From NCBI GenBank assembly GCA_004519485.1, contig CP038118.1, forward strand, positions 722,872 to 786,871: DNA of 64,000 bases, given 5' to 3'. The notes under the pieces are model-generated. The model saw nothing but the letters and a program-made list of their open reading frames with translations. It had not been told where the DNA came from and searched no databases. The position numbers were made by a program, and so were the translations under genes. Shown here piece by piece: positions 32,454 through 43,627 of this stretch; the stretch's first letter is position 1, and each line of letters opens with the position of its first letter. This stretch comes from Nannochloropsis oceanica. Lineage: Eukaryota > Sar > Eustigmatophyceae > Eustigmatales > Monodopsidaceae.

Positions 32454-33474
32454 GGTAAGGAGAAAATATTGAAGAAACATGGGCCAGTCATACAGGATCA
32501 ATGAAAGAAATGAGTCGTCAAAGGAGGAGTAGCAGCAAGAGGAGCAGCAGCAGGACGACGATAAGGAGGAGGGAGATGAGAAGGAGAAGGAAACTGAAGA
32601 GAAGGAGAACCAGGAGGAGCAGGAGTAGGAGCAAGAGTTCCAGAAGGAGGACCAGGAGGAGCATGAGGAGGAAGAGGAGGAAGACGAGGAAGACGATGGT
32701 TAAAACGACGAAGAAGATGACAGCGATGATGTGAGCGATGTAGCTGTCTTCAAGTCTGATGGCAGGGCGTCGAACAAGTCAATCATTGCCGATCGGAGCT
32801 CTTTAAAATGATTGTTTCACTGTATTGATCCCAGGAATAACTCCAGGACGACTGCGAGAGGCTTGTCAGATCTAAAGGAGGGCTACCTTTTAAAACGGAG
32901 CCGCAAATAGTCGGAGGAGGCCTATAACACACGCTACACAAAGCGGGGCCGCTTTTTGAGGTCAAAACGGTGATCCTTGACGTTATTTGCCACGCTTGTT
33001 GGAACGTCATTGCCTGCCATGTATGCATATCTTTGACGATCGGCGAGAAATGATGATAATGTATGGAAAGCTTTAAAACGATGACAAAGGGTTCCATAAT
33101 TTAGAGGTTATGATACTAGTTTTAGGCGTTGGAGGAAAGTGTCAGCGATATCATAGGTAGGTAGATTAAGCTGCTCTCGATAGAGGAAAAGCAGTTGCAT
33201 GTGGGCAAACCTCTCGAGGACACATGAGCATCAGATATTGCGCAGTGTTAAAATTTGCACTGCGTCTGCAGACGTCTTATTGTGGATAAAGGCCGGACAT
33301 TTAGGTTGGGCTGAAATAAGAGGGTGCACAGAAATTCTCCAAGCAAGAGAAGCCAGAAGTCGCGAAATCTTATGCCGTCAAATAGGTCTCGCGGGGATGG
33401 CGAGTCAGACAACACGAGCTGCAAATGGTAAAGGTCGTTGGACCGTGATGTAAACATGACGTGATGAGGTCCTT
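32454..33474. other. Intergenic stretch with purine-rich tract
   Basis: At 32500-32740 a GAG/GAA/CAG-rich tract reads in one frame as acidic sequence (EKEKETEEKENQEEQE) interrupted by stops, ending DEEDDSDDVSDVAVF. This may be the tail of a decayed gene or transposase. The rest has no supported gene on either strand. Confidence 0.4.
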
Positions 33475-33725
33475 TTATTCTTTTAGTATTCTTTGCAAAA
33501 AATCGAAGAACAAAGGCGCCAGCTTTCACAACGATAGACATGAATCAGCTTCTCATCCCGCCCTTGGGCCCCAGATAATCAGCACTTCGCTATCTTGCAC
33601 ATTTTAATTCACCACACACGCTTCTGTCACTATGGTGCGTTTGAGCACTCTGGGAAATGCTTCGACATTTTCTGGATTTTCCTATTTACTTCTGTCCTTC
33701 TGGACTCGAGTTTAGTAGTCATTTT
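33475..33725 (+). repeat. Dispersed repeat of about 270 bp, copy 4
   Basis: Matches 30345-30605 from TTTGCAAAAAATCGAAGAAC through CCCGCCCTTGGGCCCC to GACTCGAGTTTAGTAGTC. The CCATTCCCTG end is missing. No gene follows it. Confidence 0.55.
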
Positions 33726-33952
33726 GGACAAGGGGGAGCAGCGCGCGTGCCCAAGGGAAGTCCTTGTTTGGTAGTGGACAGTGCTTGATGTGAGAATTAA
33801 TTATAGTTGCTGATGTAGTGGTTTCTAGGTGGATTGTCACAAGGTCAAATCTCTCATCTACAGAATCGGGAATTGCGCGAGGGGGCGATTGTTGTGATGT
33901 GGGGGAGGGATGGAAGGAAGCAGCGTGTATGGGAGGGAGCGAAGGATAAGAG

Positions 33953-34790
33953 TCTAGCTGTTTCGGATATTTCTCCACCTTTTCCTATTTCTTGCCCGCG
34001 TTCATAGTTCTAATGTTTAAGTACTTTTCTTCGTCTCGCCAGTTGGATTTCAGATCTGTGCCGAACGTCATTTATCGCCATTTCCAGCATAATATGTCAC
34101 CCGCGCAACAAATTCAAACTGTTCTTGCCATCTTTCCACCCCTTCTAACCCCATAAAACAACACTAACCAAGTTGAACCAAGTTACAAGTAATTGCCATC
34201 TGTTGTCTCTCTAGGTGTGTCATGACACTAATTGATGATTCCTGCCCTCCAGTGACACCACTGGGTGTCCTTCAAACGGCTCTTGACCGAGGGAATCGCC
34301 GGGAAAGGCCGCGAACGTACGATACCTAAATGGAATGAGCCCGCGAAGTGCAAGCGGTTGGCAGCAGACTGCGAAGCATGCAGAGACGACCTACGGGCGG
34401 TGGGGTCAAGTAGAAAAGGGTCGAGTACAACGCTGCCGTCCTCCCCTCGGGCCATGAGGTCGCGAAACAGAGCAAGGGTAGAGGCGGATAACGACAAGAG
34501 GACGAGACGGAGGTGTAAGTGGACGACAAAGGAGGAAGGGGGAGTTAACACACTTTTAAGAGGAGGACATCCGTGATTATACTGGAGAAATGGAGCGTTG
34601 GCAACCCTCGGGTTTTTGCGGATGCTTTCAAAGCCTTGGCACTGCCGGCGAACGATCCTCTCAGTGAGAGGTGGGAAATCATAACTTCAAGAAAAGAAAA
34701 ATGGAGTTGAAAAATCGCAGCGATTGTACGTCAATCTAATAAGGCATATCACCCTTTCGTTATCTTTTCGTCATATTGTGGGCAAAAAAG
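33953..34790 (+). repeat. 838-bp inverted-repeat arm (partner at 14735-15570)
   Basis: Reverse complement of the arm at 14.7 kb with a handful of substitutions. The basic-rich frame runs at 34265-34576 and the EKWSVGN...KEKWS frame follows after a one-base frame change, as in the partner, so both arms share the same state. The arms are 19 kb apart. The unit is best read as two insertions of one unclassified element. Confidence 0.8.
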
Positions 34791-35023
34791 GATGTGTTCG
34801 CAGCCCCTTAAAAGCGATTCTTCTCTCCCTTTTCGACCACTTCCTTCTTGAGGGGTCTGCAAACCCCCTATACTTTGGTAATCCTTTTTGAGAAGTCCCA
34901 TCTTCAACCACTCAAAAAGCGAAATGACCCCTCAAATATCAAAATCACCCCTTTTCACCCCAACTACATCATCATTGTGCTTTCCTTTGCATGCCCATCA
35001 CTTGGAATCTACTCTCGTGACCA

Positions 35024-35455
35024 CACACGTCCGACGAATTTTGGACGAATAAGGCCCTGTCCAGAAACTTATGCGTTACTCTGTCTAATTCGTCTATATT
35101 TGATGTAATCCATCACTTCGTACACATTTTGTGGCGGCGGACGAAGTTATGCCGTCACTTCGTACACAAAATCGTGGGCAGCACAAAGTGACGAGAGTAA
35201 CTTCGTACATGATTTGTGGACCCTCACGAAGTTACTTCACCACTCTCTATTTAATCTGCGCACCACCATGAAGCGGACAGGAGTAATTCGTCACAACAAC
35301 AGATTCTAGCATGAAGTCACACGAATAAATCCGTGGCTACGAAGTGTGTTAATGGTCTGTGCAAGTCTGCAGGCGCAAGTACGCCGCCTCGTGAACAATG
35401 AATTCTATTTGTTCCGCAAAGTCGCTGACTGATCCTCCTCCCTCTCATTCTCTCT

Positions 35456-35503
<48 letters not shown>

Positions 35504-36207
35504 TACACACACACATACACACACACGCACACACACGCACACACACGCACACACACGCACACATACAGCTATAGCACGCGTCATGTCAGTGACCGACGAG
35601 AATGCTCTTCTTCCTGGTCTCCCTTCTCATGAGGAGGAGGAAGAGGAGATTGAGCTTTATCTCCTCCATCACGACGAAGAACAACAGGAGGAGGACGAAA
35701 ACGACTTCCAAGGTTTCGACCTCGAAGTCGAGGACGACAAGATTAATGATAACAACAGCTCCATCACCAGCGACACTGATGCCAGTGCCATGGCCACAGC
35801 GGAAACAACTTCTGACACCGGCACCACCCGTACAAGAAACAAGCCCAGTAGGAAGCCTTCGGGGATTGCACTGGCCTTCGCGAAGCCAGACGTCTCGCCG
35901 GAAGAGGCTGAGGAGTACGTCAAGAAACATCTCATGCCAGACGCTATGCTGAGGGAGGGTAATTGGAGAATCAAAGAGGCACCGAGATACCATGCTAGTC
36001 GCAGCCCAATCTGGACATATGGGGTTATGTACGACAGGCCGGCCGTGGGGAGCGTGACTGCACAGCGGCGGTGGTAGTGCTTGCCGACGGAGACTTGTCG
36101 TATAGGCAACGTGTCCATACTTTCCGGCCTAGGAGCGGCTGGAAACTGCAATATCCATCTGAGAAGTGTCCATAACATCGTCAGCGTTCGCAGTAAGTCC
36201 ATGTCTG
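35024..36207 (+). mobile_element. hAT family 2, 5' fragment
   Basis: Starts with the TIR CACACGTCCGACGA and is close to identical with the 5' part of the full-length copy from 45792, including subterminal ACTTCGTACA units, the CT/CA microsatellite and the start of the transposase (MSVTDENALLPGLPS, LYLLHHDEEQQEEDENDF). Both copies carry the same TAG codon after AQRRW (36076 here), so that change predates their separation. Similarity stops at about 36207, where Helitron sequence begins. Confidence 0.82.
35455..35575. repeat. (CT)n-(CA)n microsatellite
   Basis: A CT-dinucleotide run passes into CA repeats with TACACA and GCACACA interruptions. The same tract recurs at 46205-46315 inside the second hAT family 2 copy, slightly shorter. 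Confidence 0.85.
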
Positions 36208-37304
36208 CACCCTTCGCCAGAGCTGAACTACGACCCCATTCGGCTTCTCGACCACTTCTACGGGGATTTCAATGACGCGCGCAATACAACGCAGAAAACT
36301 CGTATGTATCGCGCCATCCTCACCCCCAAGAACAAGGACGGCGACGCCTTGAACGACCACGCTGTCCAGTATTTCCCCGGAGAAGAAAAGGTATACCTCT
36401 CAGCAGACAGGCTAGCGCAGGACGAGAACGAGGGTGTATACCCCACGGATCTCTTAAACTCCATGAACCCGGCCGGCTTCGCCCCGCATCAACTTCGCAT
36501 GAAAGTGGGCATACCTATCATCCTGTTGCGGAACGTAAACCCGGCACAAGGCCTCGCCAATGGGACACGTTTGCTCATCCTGCATATTTCTCCTCACATC
36601 ATCCAGGCTTAAATTCTTACGGGGAGCCACGTGAGTCAAGTTGTCTGCCTTCCCAGGATCAACATGAACACCAACGACGACACCAAGGGCGTACCGTTCA
36701 TCCTCCGCCAACGTCAGTGCCCGGTCCGGCCTGCCTTCGCCATGACTATAAACAAATCCCAGGGGCAGACCTTCCAAAAAGTCGCAATCTACTTGCCGTC
36801 CCCGGATTTTGCTCACGGTCAACTGTATGTCGCGCTTTCGAAAGTAGGAGTTCCCACCAACATCACCATGATGGTCACCCACCCTCCTCTGCACGGCCAG
36901 CCCCCTCCCGCGCTTGCCATACCCAATGAAGTCTATAAGCAAGTGTTCATGTACATGAAACCGCCACAGTCACCACCACTGCAACCGGAAGACGTGATGG
37001 AGGTATAAATTACCCCGACAGAGCACAGCCACACCTCAGAACATTTTGGAGGTCAACAAATCGCAGGGTCAAAGTTTCCAAAAAGAAATGATAATAACAG
37101 TCGAAACGGACACTTTCTCTCTTGGTCTTCGCCACCTTCTTCACACACATACACACTCACTAAATTACACGAGATACTGTATAATGTGTGCACCTCGCGT
37201 ACATGCTCCCCCTATACTTCCTCCTTTACCATCCCTCTCTTTTCCTAAGACTCGCACAACAAATACACACCCCTGGCTGCCCACAGGGCGGGCGTACCCG
37301 CTAG
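36208..37304 (+). mobile_element. Helitron 3' portion with PIF1 helicase end
   Basis: The piece contains the C-terminal third of a PIF1-type helicase (36214-37008) and about 300 bp of 3' sequence ending in the hairpin GCGGG-CGTA-CCCGC directly followed by CTAG and an external T, the CTRR end and T-flank expected for Helitrons. A homologous end occurs in reverse at 20792. The Rep nuclease and helicase N-terminus are absent. The 5' side abuts a hAT family 2 fragment at a sharp junction. Confidence 0.78.
36214..37008 (+). pseudogene. Helitron PIF1-like helicase, C-terminal part
   Basis: Reads EEKVYLSADRLAQDENEGVY, LNSMNPAGFAPHQLRMKVG, IILLRNVNPAQGLANGTRL, then after one in-frame TAA at 36610, FAMTINKSQGQTFQKVAIYL and FAHGQLYVALSKVG, helicase motifs V and VI of the PIF1 group. 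The stop plus the missing ATPase motifs I-IV make it inactive. A second NKSQGQSFQK segment occurs in another context at about 37053, as if the motif region were partly duplicated. Confidence 0.82.
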
Positions 37305-37487
37305 TCTATTTAAAGGAAAAGTTGACAATACAAAAGTCAAAGAAGGTCAATGTTTAGTCTCGACATCGAAATGGGATTACCGTGACGTGACATTGACATG
37401 ACGCGTCGACGTCTAACCAATCAAAACATCTCTTGCATCACACTCTTGGAGCGTACCGCCGCCTTCTCACACACTGCCGGCATCAGT

Positions 37488-37735
37488 CCCACACGTTGGC
37501 GCGGGATGACCGGCAGCCAAAGAAGCGGCTTGTTTAGAGCGGGATGGCGTCATCGTCCCGCGAAAACGCCAGTGGCCTGATGCCGGCAGCTTCCCCGTCA
37601 TGCGGGGCGGGCTAATTTTGGTGCTCAAAATATGATAGAAGGAGATGTCGTTATGCCGGTGACAAGGCTCGTTATGGTGATAAACCCAAAAAGTAAAAAG
37701 AGCAAAAAACTTACAAAACTTCCTGTATAGTCCGT
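37488..37735 (+). repeat. Hairpin-bearing dispersed repeat, copy 3
   Basis: Close to copy 1 over its whole length (GCGGGATGGCGTCATCGTCC, CCAGTGGCCTGATGCCGGCA, CCCCGTCATGCGGGG, GTAAAAAGAGCAAAAAACTT, TATAGTCCG). It lies between the Helitron end and the HtrL-like gene. Confidence 0.75.
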
Positions 37736-38155
37736 GGTAAAATGAACAAAGTAGTGTTCGACGAGAAGAATGTAGATTGCGCCTGATGACTTTATCCCCT
37801 TTGCTGAAAGCATTGATAGTCACCTGAATGGACATAACTGCACCCGTGTTGTCGTTGTGGAGCGTAGAAAAGAGAGATGTCTGCGCGACTTGGAGTGAAG
37901 ATAAGGAAATCTTTCCGCCAAATTATTTGTAAGGCGTAAATCAAGACAAGCTCTTGAAAGTCCAGCCTCCTTTCTTCCCCCGCTTTCACTTCCATTTTTC
38001 TTCCTAAGGTAGTCTTTAGTTTTTTTATTCCGGGTACCCAGATCATTCGGGTACCAGGAATCATTACCCGAGCTGATTTTTACTTTAATAGTTTCACGGG
38101 TCACGCTAGATACCGGGAAATTCGATACCCTCTGCCATGGAAAGGGAATATACTG

Positions 38156-39184
38156 ATGCCACCTTTACAGCGCTTTCATCTGGTTTTCTCGATCATTCAA
38201 AAGAACAGCATGCCTTATTCCAAATACGAAGAAAAATACGCCCGCAAAAAGCGGATACCCTCACCCATCGTTATGGTTAGGGTTTGGATGGTGTTTATGG
38301 CAATAATCACTGGCATCGTCTTTGTCGTATTCATAACCAAATATCTGAATCTAGGCCTCAATCTAGATCATAAAGGTCCTATTCGCAATGCGAATCCTCC
38401 TTCATTTGCTCCTGCTTATACCAAGCTTGTGTTTGTGACAGCCTGGATCGACCTGGGAGCCGAACACATAGAAAAGACGCCGGCTTCAAGGCTAGATCAC
38501 TTTAAAAGATTGGCTTCGAGTGGTATTTCTTTGTTTGTATTTACCAGTCCTTCCAATATCGATGTCATGGAGAAAGTTCGGATCGAATTCCCCAACATTG
38601 TTGGGCTACGGTCCGTGGAAATGGATGAATTTCAATCGGTGCGAACCATAAGATCTTTTATCGACTTGAGGCTTCCTACTTCTTTAAACGACAATAAGGA
38701 CACGCACGGATTTCTAGAGCTCATGCTGGCAAAAATCGACTTTGTCTACCAAGCCCTCGCATATACGGACGCAACCCACCTTGCTTGGATAGACTTTAAT
38801 ATAGCCCACGTATTTGATGACTCCATAAACGCTCTGGAATCATTGCAAGATTTGCAGCAAAGGGATCTTGAGCCTCACCTTCTCACATTTCCTGTCATCT
38901 GGAATCGCTCCGACTTCAATATGGAGGAACTCATCCAACGAGTCAACTGGCGTTTCGCCGGGGGGCTATTTTTAGGCGATCGATACTCTTTGGAACAATG
39001 GTACAAGCTGTGCTCTGACACCCTCAGACTATTCCTTGCCCAGACGCAAACGCTTGTGTGGGAGGTGAATTTTTGGGCATGGCTTGAAAATGCTTACCCT
39101 AATTCTTTTCGCCCGCAGGTGTACACCTCAGATCATGACAACAGCCTTGTGGCAGTTCCTGCGACAATGTTTGGTAACTTTTGA
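38156..39184 (+). CDS. HtrL/YibB-like type II membrane protein (putative glycosyltransferase)
   Basis: A single exon of 342 residues. A strong membrane helix at about 43-66 (WMVFMAIITGIVFVVFITKYL) follows a basic cytoplasmic tail. The luminal domain opens KLVFVTAWIDLG, continues SRLDHFKRLASSGISLFVF and has HLAWIDFNIAHVFDD, a DxN/DxD-like site, then NWRFAGGLFLGDRYSLEQWY and TLVWEVNFWAWLENAYPNSF. This order resembles the HtrL_YibB family, found in bacterial LPS clusters and assumed to be GT-A enzymes. The assignment is by eye. The gene converges on the GT25 gene with 144 bp between the stops. Confidence 0.65.
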   Translation: MPPLQRFHLVFSIIQKNSMPYSKYEEKYARKKRIPSPIVMVRVWMVFMAIITGIVFVVFITKYLNLGLNLDHKGPIRNANPPSFAPAYTKLVFVTAWIDLGAEHIEKTPASRLDHFKRLASSGISLFVFTSPSNIDVMEKVRIEFPNIVGLRSVEMDEFQSVRTIRSFIDLRLPTSLNDNKDTHGFLELMLAKIDFVYQALAYTDATHLAWIDFNIAHVFDDSINALESLQDLQQRDLEPHLLTFPVIWNRSDFNMEELIQRVNWRFAGGLFLGDRYSLEQWYKLCSDTLRLFLAQTQTLVWEVNFWAWLENAYPNSFRPQVYTSDHDNSLVAVPATMFGNF

Positions 39185-39328
39185 TGATAACAGAATGAAT
39201 TGTACGTCTCAAAAAAACAAATAAATAGATAAATGATGAATTGATTAAAAAAAAAATGAGCGGAAAACTCGTTTCTTCTTTTTATGTTGGTTGTTGGACC
39301 TTTTCAAAGAGTCCCAGTGGTCCTTCGC

Positions 39329-40513
39329 TCATTCTGATTTTTCCTCGGAGGCGAGCTTTTCCTTCTTCATTTCGTGAAAAAGGTCAAACGCAGTCTTGAT
39401 ATGGATGCTGTTGGACTCCCGATGGCTGGACAGGCGCAGTTGACTTTCTTCTCCTGTTGAAATGGTAGTATCAGATCCCTCAATAGTGAAAAATGAGGGC
39501 ACAGCAACAAATAAATTCGAGATAGCACCGTAAATGTAGAGCTCGGCTTGGTCGCCCCCTCTTCGAAGACAAATCTGTCCGTTCTCTGTACTGTCAGTAA
39601 AATAGGCATCAAGTATCTTTTCCATTCCTCTTTTGGAAATGACATACGCCGACGTGCCGAACTGAAACCGTGTTTGCAAGATATGACGGCGTGGACCAAA
39701 ATTATGCGCACCTCTATCATACAAGGTCTTATCCATGCCCCAAATCCAAGCCATTTGAACCATATCCCACGTGCCCGTTGAATAGTTTCCTGCTTCGTTG
39801 ACTACATCAATGAGTGAACATGTCCAAAATGGCCTACAGGTGGAGTGAATATAATGTGCATGTAAGGGCAAGAAGTAGAAATTTAAGTTAGCCATCCTAC
39901 GAGCACTAACATGAGTAAGGGCGTGATATCATCTTCCACAATCATCGCGATCTCGTTCCCTTCCAGATATGCGCGTTTTATCGCCATGAGATGCGATAGT
40001 ATACAGCCAAGCTCTCCGCCATTTATAGTGCCTTGACGTCTTTCATCTGAGATGGACGGAGCTATTTCGTCGTAGTTTGCTCGGCCCATGAGCTGGAGCA
40101 CCATATCTGTATCCGTTCCGTCCACGGCAGGGCTCCGTCGTAGGTCCCATATACCGCCGAAATCGAGCTCCATCCTCTCTCGCCGCGCAGAGCTCTGCTC
40201 CATGTTGATATAATACACTGGGAAGGGAAGTGCGTAATTAACGTAACCAGCAAGAAGGGTAGAGTCTGATCTGTAGAATAAGGTGATTGCCCAGGCACGG
40301 TCAGACATGTTGAGAGCTGGAGTATCTTCTCTGGACGTACCTTAATTCAGAACATCGGGTTATAGATAATTGTTGCAGTGCCATGAGGAACAATGTCCAC
40401 GTAAAGAACATGAAGAGAAATGCGGTAGTGAGGGTACCTGGAGCAAACAGGAGGATCGATGGCGCCATAGTTTGTAAACGGCGAGGATGCGCTTTGAGTT
40501 CGAATAATGCCAT
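39329..40513 (-). CDS. GT25 family glycosyltransferase (procollagen-galactosyltransferase/LOS type)
   Basis: Exons 40513-40341, 40270-39911 and 39833-39329 join in phase to 345 residues (introns of 70 and 77 nt). A long anchor lies at about 23-45 (TTAFLFMFFTWTLFLMALQ). GT25 hallmarks follow: VYYINMEQSSARRERM (76-91), AVDGTD, GELGCILSHLMAIKRAYLEG, and the metal-site EDD at 170-172 in IAMIVEDDITPLLMPFW, which is only complete after splicing. Then come GTWDMVQMAWIWG and QFGTSAYVISKRGMEKIL, the usual C-terminal acceptor-side motif. In animals GT25 proteins galactosylate collagen hydroxylysine; in bacteria they extend lipooligosaccharide. It is divergent with the HxRxGD gene at 41232. Confidence 0.85.
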
Positions 40514-40759
40514 GTTGCTTTTGGTAAGACAGCCAGTTTATCTGCACAGTACGTGAGAATAGATACTAAAAATGTGTTAGGTTTGAAGATGATTTCCACC
40601 ATTCACTTTCGTTTATATATATATATAAATTTAATGTATAATTCAAAACACCAAAGCGAGGAAGGAGGCTTCCTATACAATTCTCTAAATTCCGCATGAC
40701 ATAAATCCATTTATATTTTTTTGGAGGCCAATCTCAACCCCCCGAAACCAATCTTATAA

Positions 40760-41060
40760 TCAACGACGGTTTGACTTGTGTAATAATTTTTTTGAAAACG
40801 TGAGATCTGAGCTTACTTCTGAAACCGCCGTCAGGCGGACTATGTTTGGTAACAAATGTCGAAAATTTTGTGACTGACCTCGCGTACACCCTCCATCGGA
40901 TCTACGCGAGTGGACATCTGGACTCCCCGCGTCTATCCGAGGAGGAAGAACTCTACTGCTACCCGGTGCACTTGCATGCCTCGAAGCCTCTTCATGCACA
41001 ACTACAACTAAATCACGTGGATCCATGTAGTTATACTACTTAGAATAACTGGCCTTTTCA
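40760..41060. other. Region between divergent GT25 and HxRxGD genes
   Basis: Both strands stay open for about 65-88 codons (plus: TNVENFVTDLAYTLHRIYAS; minus: MDPRDLVVVVHEEASRH) without a recognisable domain. It may be leader or promoter DNA for the divergent pair or an old exon. I do not call a gene. An AT microsatellite (TATATA) lies at about 40614-40628. Confidence 0.3.
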
Positions 41061-41231
41061 CAGAAAATGCGTCCCGTTTGTGATCACGACAGGATTTCTA
41101 CTACCGATTCTTATGCAATAACTACGATGAAGTTGCGTCAGGTCAATTTTTTTTTTGTTTCCTCTTCTCATAGCTCTTTGCATTTTTCTCCAATTCACCA
41201 CATCTCATGTAAACCAAAATGGCAGGAGCAA

Positions 41232-43197
41232 ATGGACATTGCAAACGACCAGAAGCCAAGACCCAGGTCAGCTCAGCTTTTGCTGACCTTCCGGCAAGGC
41301 ATTTTCATCTCCACATGCCTCTTTACTTTACTGGGCTTTTCAAATATTTTGCAAGTAAGTTGGATATATAAGAGAACGACAACCAAGGTATACGTAATAT
41401 TTACATTCTTTTGTGGCATGTTTTATGAAATTACAGACTCAAATACTGGCTGCCCAGAAGAAATCGCAAATGAATCCTCAGGCGGTAAGCGCGATGTAGC
41501 GTGTAACATTGTCATCATCATGCCCATAACTCCATGAAACTATCCCTTTTTTTTAAATGGACCAAACATTCTCCGAAGCCTACAGCACTGGATAACTCGT
41601 ACTCGGGGCAGCTGCCCACATGCGACTTTCACCTTGATGATATCGATCCCGCATGTCCGCGATTTGTTAATATTCGATTTCGTACGTGTTATTTGCCTCT
41701 TCAACAACCTAGTTCATCTCCTATTATGCATGCTACTGTATCGTTTATTTACTTATTTTTTATATGATACAGGATGGTTCGAGCGAGCAGGGCTGGGAGA
41801 CCGTTTCTTCCAATTAATGGTCGGACTTACCTATGCACTTCATCTCAACGGTACATAAAATTCTTTAAATTTCACTGCTGTTGCCAGCATCATCAAGAAT
41901 TTGTATTTGCGCAAGACCACTCCCACTTTCGTACAACCCATTTCACAGCTTTCCTTGTGAATGTAGACGCAGAGATGAGTACCAACTCGACTCATGGTGC
42001 TTACGACTGGGTGCCCAATTTCTTCAAATTAAACTATATCAACTCGAACATGACAATGGATGTCATAAAAGATCACTACAGCAATTTGACAATTGTAGAG
42101 CGAGTGGAAGAGGTAAAATGCTTTACGGCACCCTGAATAATTTCAAACCTTGTTAGGAATTAATTTTCACCCCAACCCAACCAGTACGGCAGCAGCTACG
42201 GGGAGAGAATTCAAGCGCTGGGGTCGCATTGCAACACTGTAATACAAATTGATAACGACGTGCGTAAAAATAAAGAGACAGAGGACATAGACAATAAAAT
42301 AAATAAGACACTTTAAAATTAACACATTCTCGAATCGTGACAGGATTGCGTCGGAGGACGGGAATGCTATTTCTCTTCCGATCCCAAAATTTATGAGCAC
42401 ATGCGTTACATTATGGGCTGCTGGTTCTTGCACACCGATCGGTCAAATCTACCCGTACTCATCTTTGAATCGGGTTGGTATAATGTCGCTATTCATGTAA
42501 GTCTTAACGCAATGTCTTTCGAAGGCCAGTCCTCCCCCCCCCAATTTCCCACCAAATTAAAATCATGACCTATCAATTTGTCTTCCAGCTACGCGTTGGT
42601 GACGTGGTGTTGCTTGATGGTGACCAAGGCAAAGGATTTTTTTCGAGGCTCAAAAGCCAGCTCGACACCGTGCTTACCTTTTCTCCTGTCCATTACTTTT
42701 TCTTTGCGGAAGCGCCTAATGACGAATCGGTAAATGAGCTTCTAGTTCCCCCTGCTGGATTCGACTTTTTAGCTGACATATTTGGGAACAGAAGTCATCA
42801 GAAAGAGGGTGTTTCCTCACATCGTATGTCCTATATTAAGCATATGGGTGTCAAAGAGACACTTTACCACCACATGAATGCGGACATGGTTATTGCCACT
42901 GGCTCCTCGTTCCCATTGGTTGCAGTTACGGTGTCGTCTAAGGTATGTGGGCACTTAGATGACGCTAATTTTGGTTCTTCCACCATTTTCCCACCTTATA
43001 CACGCTCCTGCTTTTTCCAGCCCGTAGTGCTATTCACCAAATCAAAAGAAGGAGGCTTTTATCCCTCCCAGATGCGAGCGGATTATGCAATGATTGGGGA
43101 TGACGGGACAATCTTATCACCCACGATTGCAGAATTGTCGGCACAAACACTCATGCGATTCCTAGAAGTACACGATAAAGAAGTGCCCTATGGGTGA
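41232..43197 (+). CDS. HxRxGD fucosyltransferase-like protein, nine exons
   Basis: Exons 41232-41354, 41437-41484, 41579-41681, 41773-41850, 41898-42112, 42185-42259, 42344-42496, 42589-42942 and 43021-43197 join in phase to 441 residues. An anchor lies at about 22-37 (GIFISTCLFTLLGFSN). The fold signature is AGLGDRFFQLMVGLTYALHLN (near 97-117), and the donor-binding HLRVGD (265-270) is split by the seventh intron. MVIATGSSFPLVAVTVSSKPVVLF near the end corresponds to the SS-containing C-terminal segment of O-/N-fucosyltransferases. NST and NLT sites suggest N-glycosylation. The acceptor is unknown. The last intron (42943-43020) is 78 nt and has no stop, so it can be read through. An earlier in-frame ATG at 41067 would put the anchor too deep. 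Confidence 0.8.
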
Positions 43198-43627
43198 AAC
43201 TTTCAATTTACGCGAGGTAGGTGATGAGGTGAACGCCACAACGAGATTAACTCTTTCTATATTACCTAGATAGAATGCAATCGTCAGTCAGTCAAAGTCT
43301 AGGTATACGGAGTGAAATGGAGGATGACAACCGTTATGTGCGCGTCCCCCAGCGCCTCCCGGCGGCCCGCTCAAGTACAGCTGAGACTCTCTGCACCTGT
43401 GAGAGCGGGAGGGAGTGACCACTCCGTGGCACCTAGACCGCAAACCTTTGTGACTAGATGGGACATCGGGGAGACTTTGACTTACTTGTCAATGTAATCT
43501 TAGTTTGTACTGTAAGTAAAGTGAATGTACTATGCCCTGATACGGATCACATCGTATGACTTCAGTAGAGGCACGAATCAATGCGGTCAAGCCGGCTACA
43601 AACTTAGGCTAGACTTGGCGTCAACCT

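Noticed and set aside
32100-32501. Minus-strand 133-codon ORF at the end of the PC-esterase gene
   Set aside because: It is antisense to the intron and second exon, which supply the catalytic DGSHH motif in the correct phase.
32501-32734. Arg/Ser-rich plus-strand ORF resembling an SR protein
   Set aside because: It is an off-frame reading of a purine-rich tract; the acidic frame is the more natural reading, and it too is broken by stops.
35317-35562. Cys/Val-rich minus-strand ORF
   Set aside because: It is a translation of the CA/CT microsatellite.
39171-40855. Shared ATGTTTGGTAAC at the end of the HtrL-like gene and at 40843
   Set aside because: A 12-base match with no similarity around it; probably chance.
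41881-42156. Alternative Cys/Arg-rich reading of the fifth exon of the HxRxGD gene
   Set aside because: Using the acceptor after CATCATCAAG keeps phase and gives a sequence with better composition and N-glycosylation sites.
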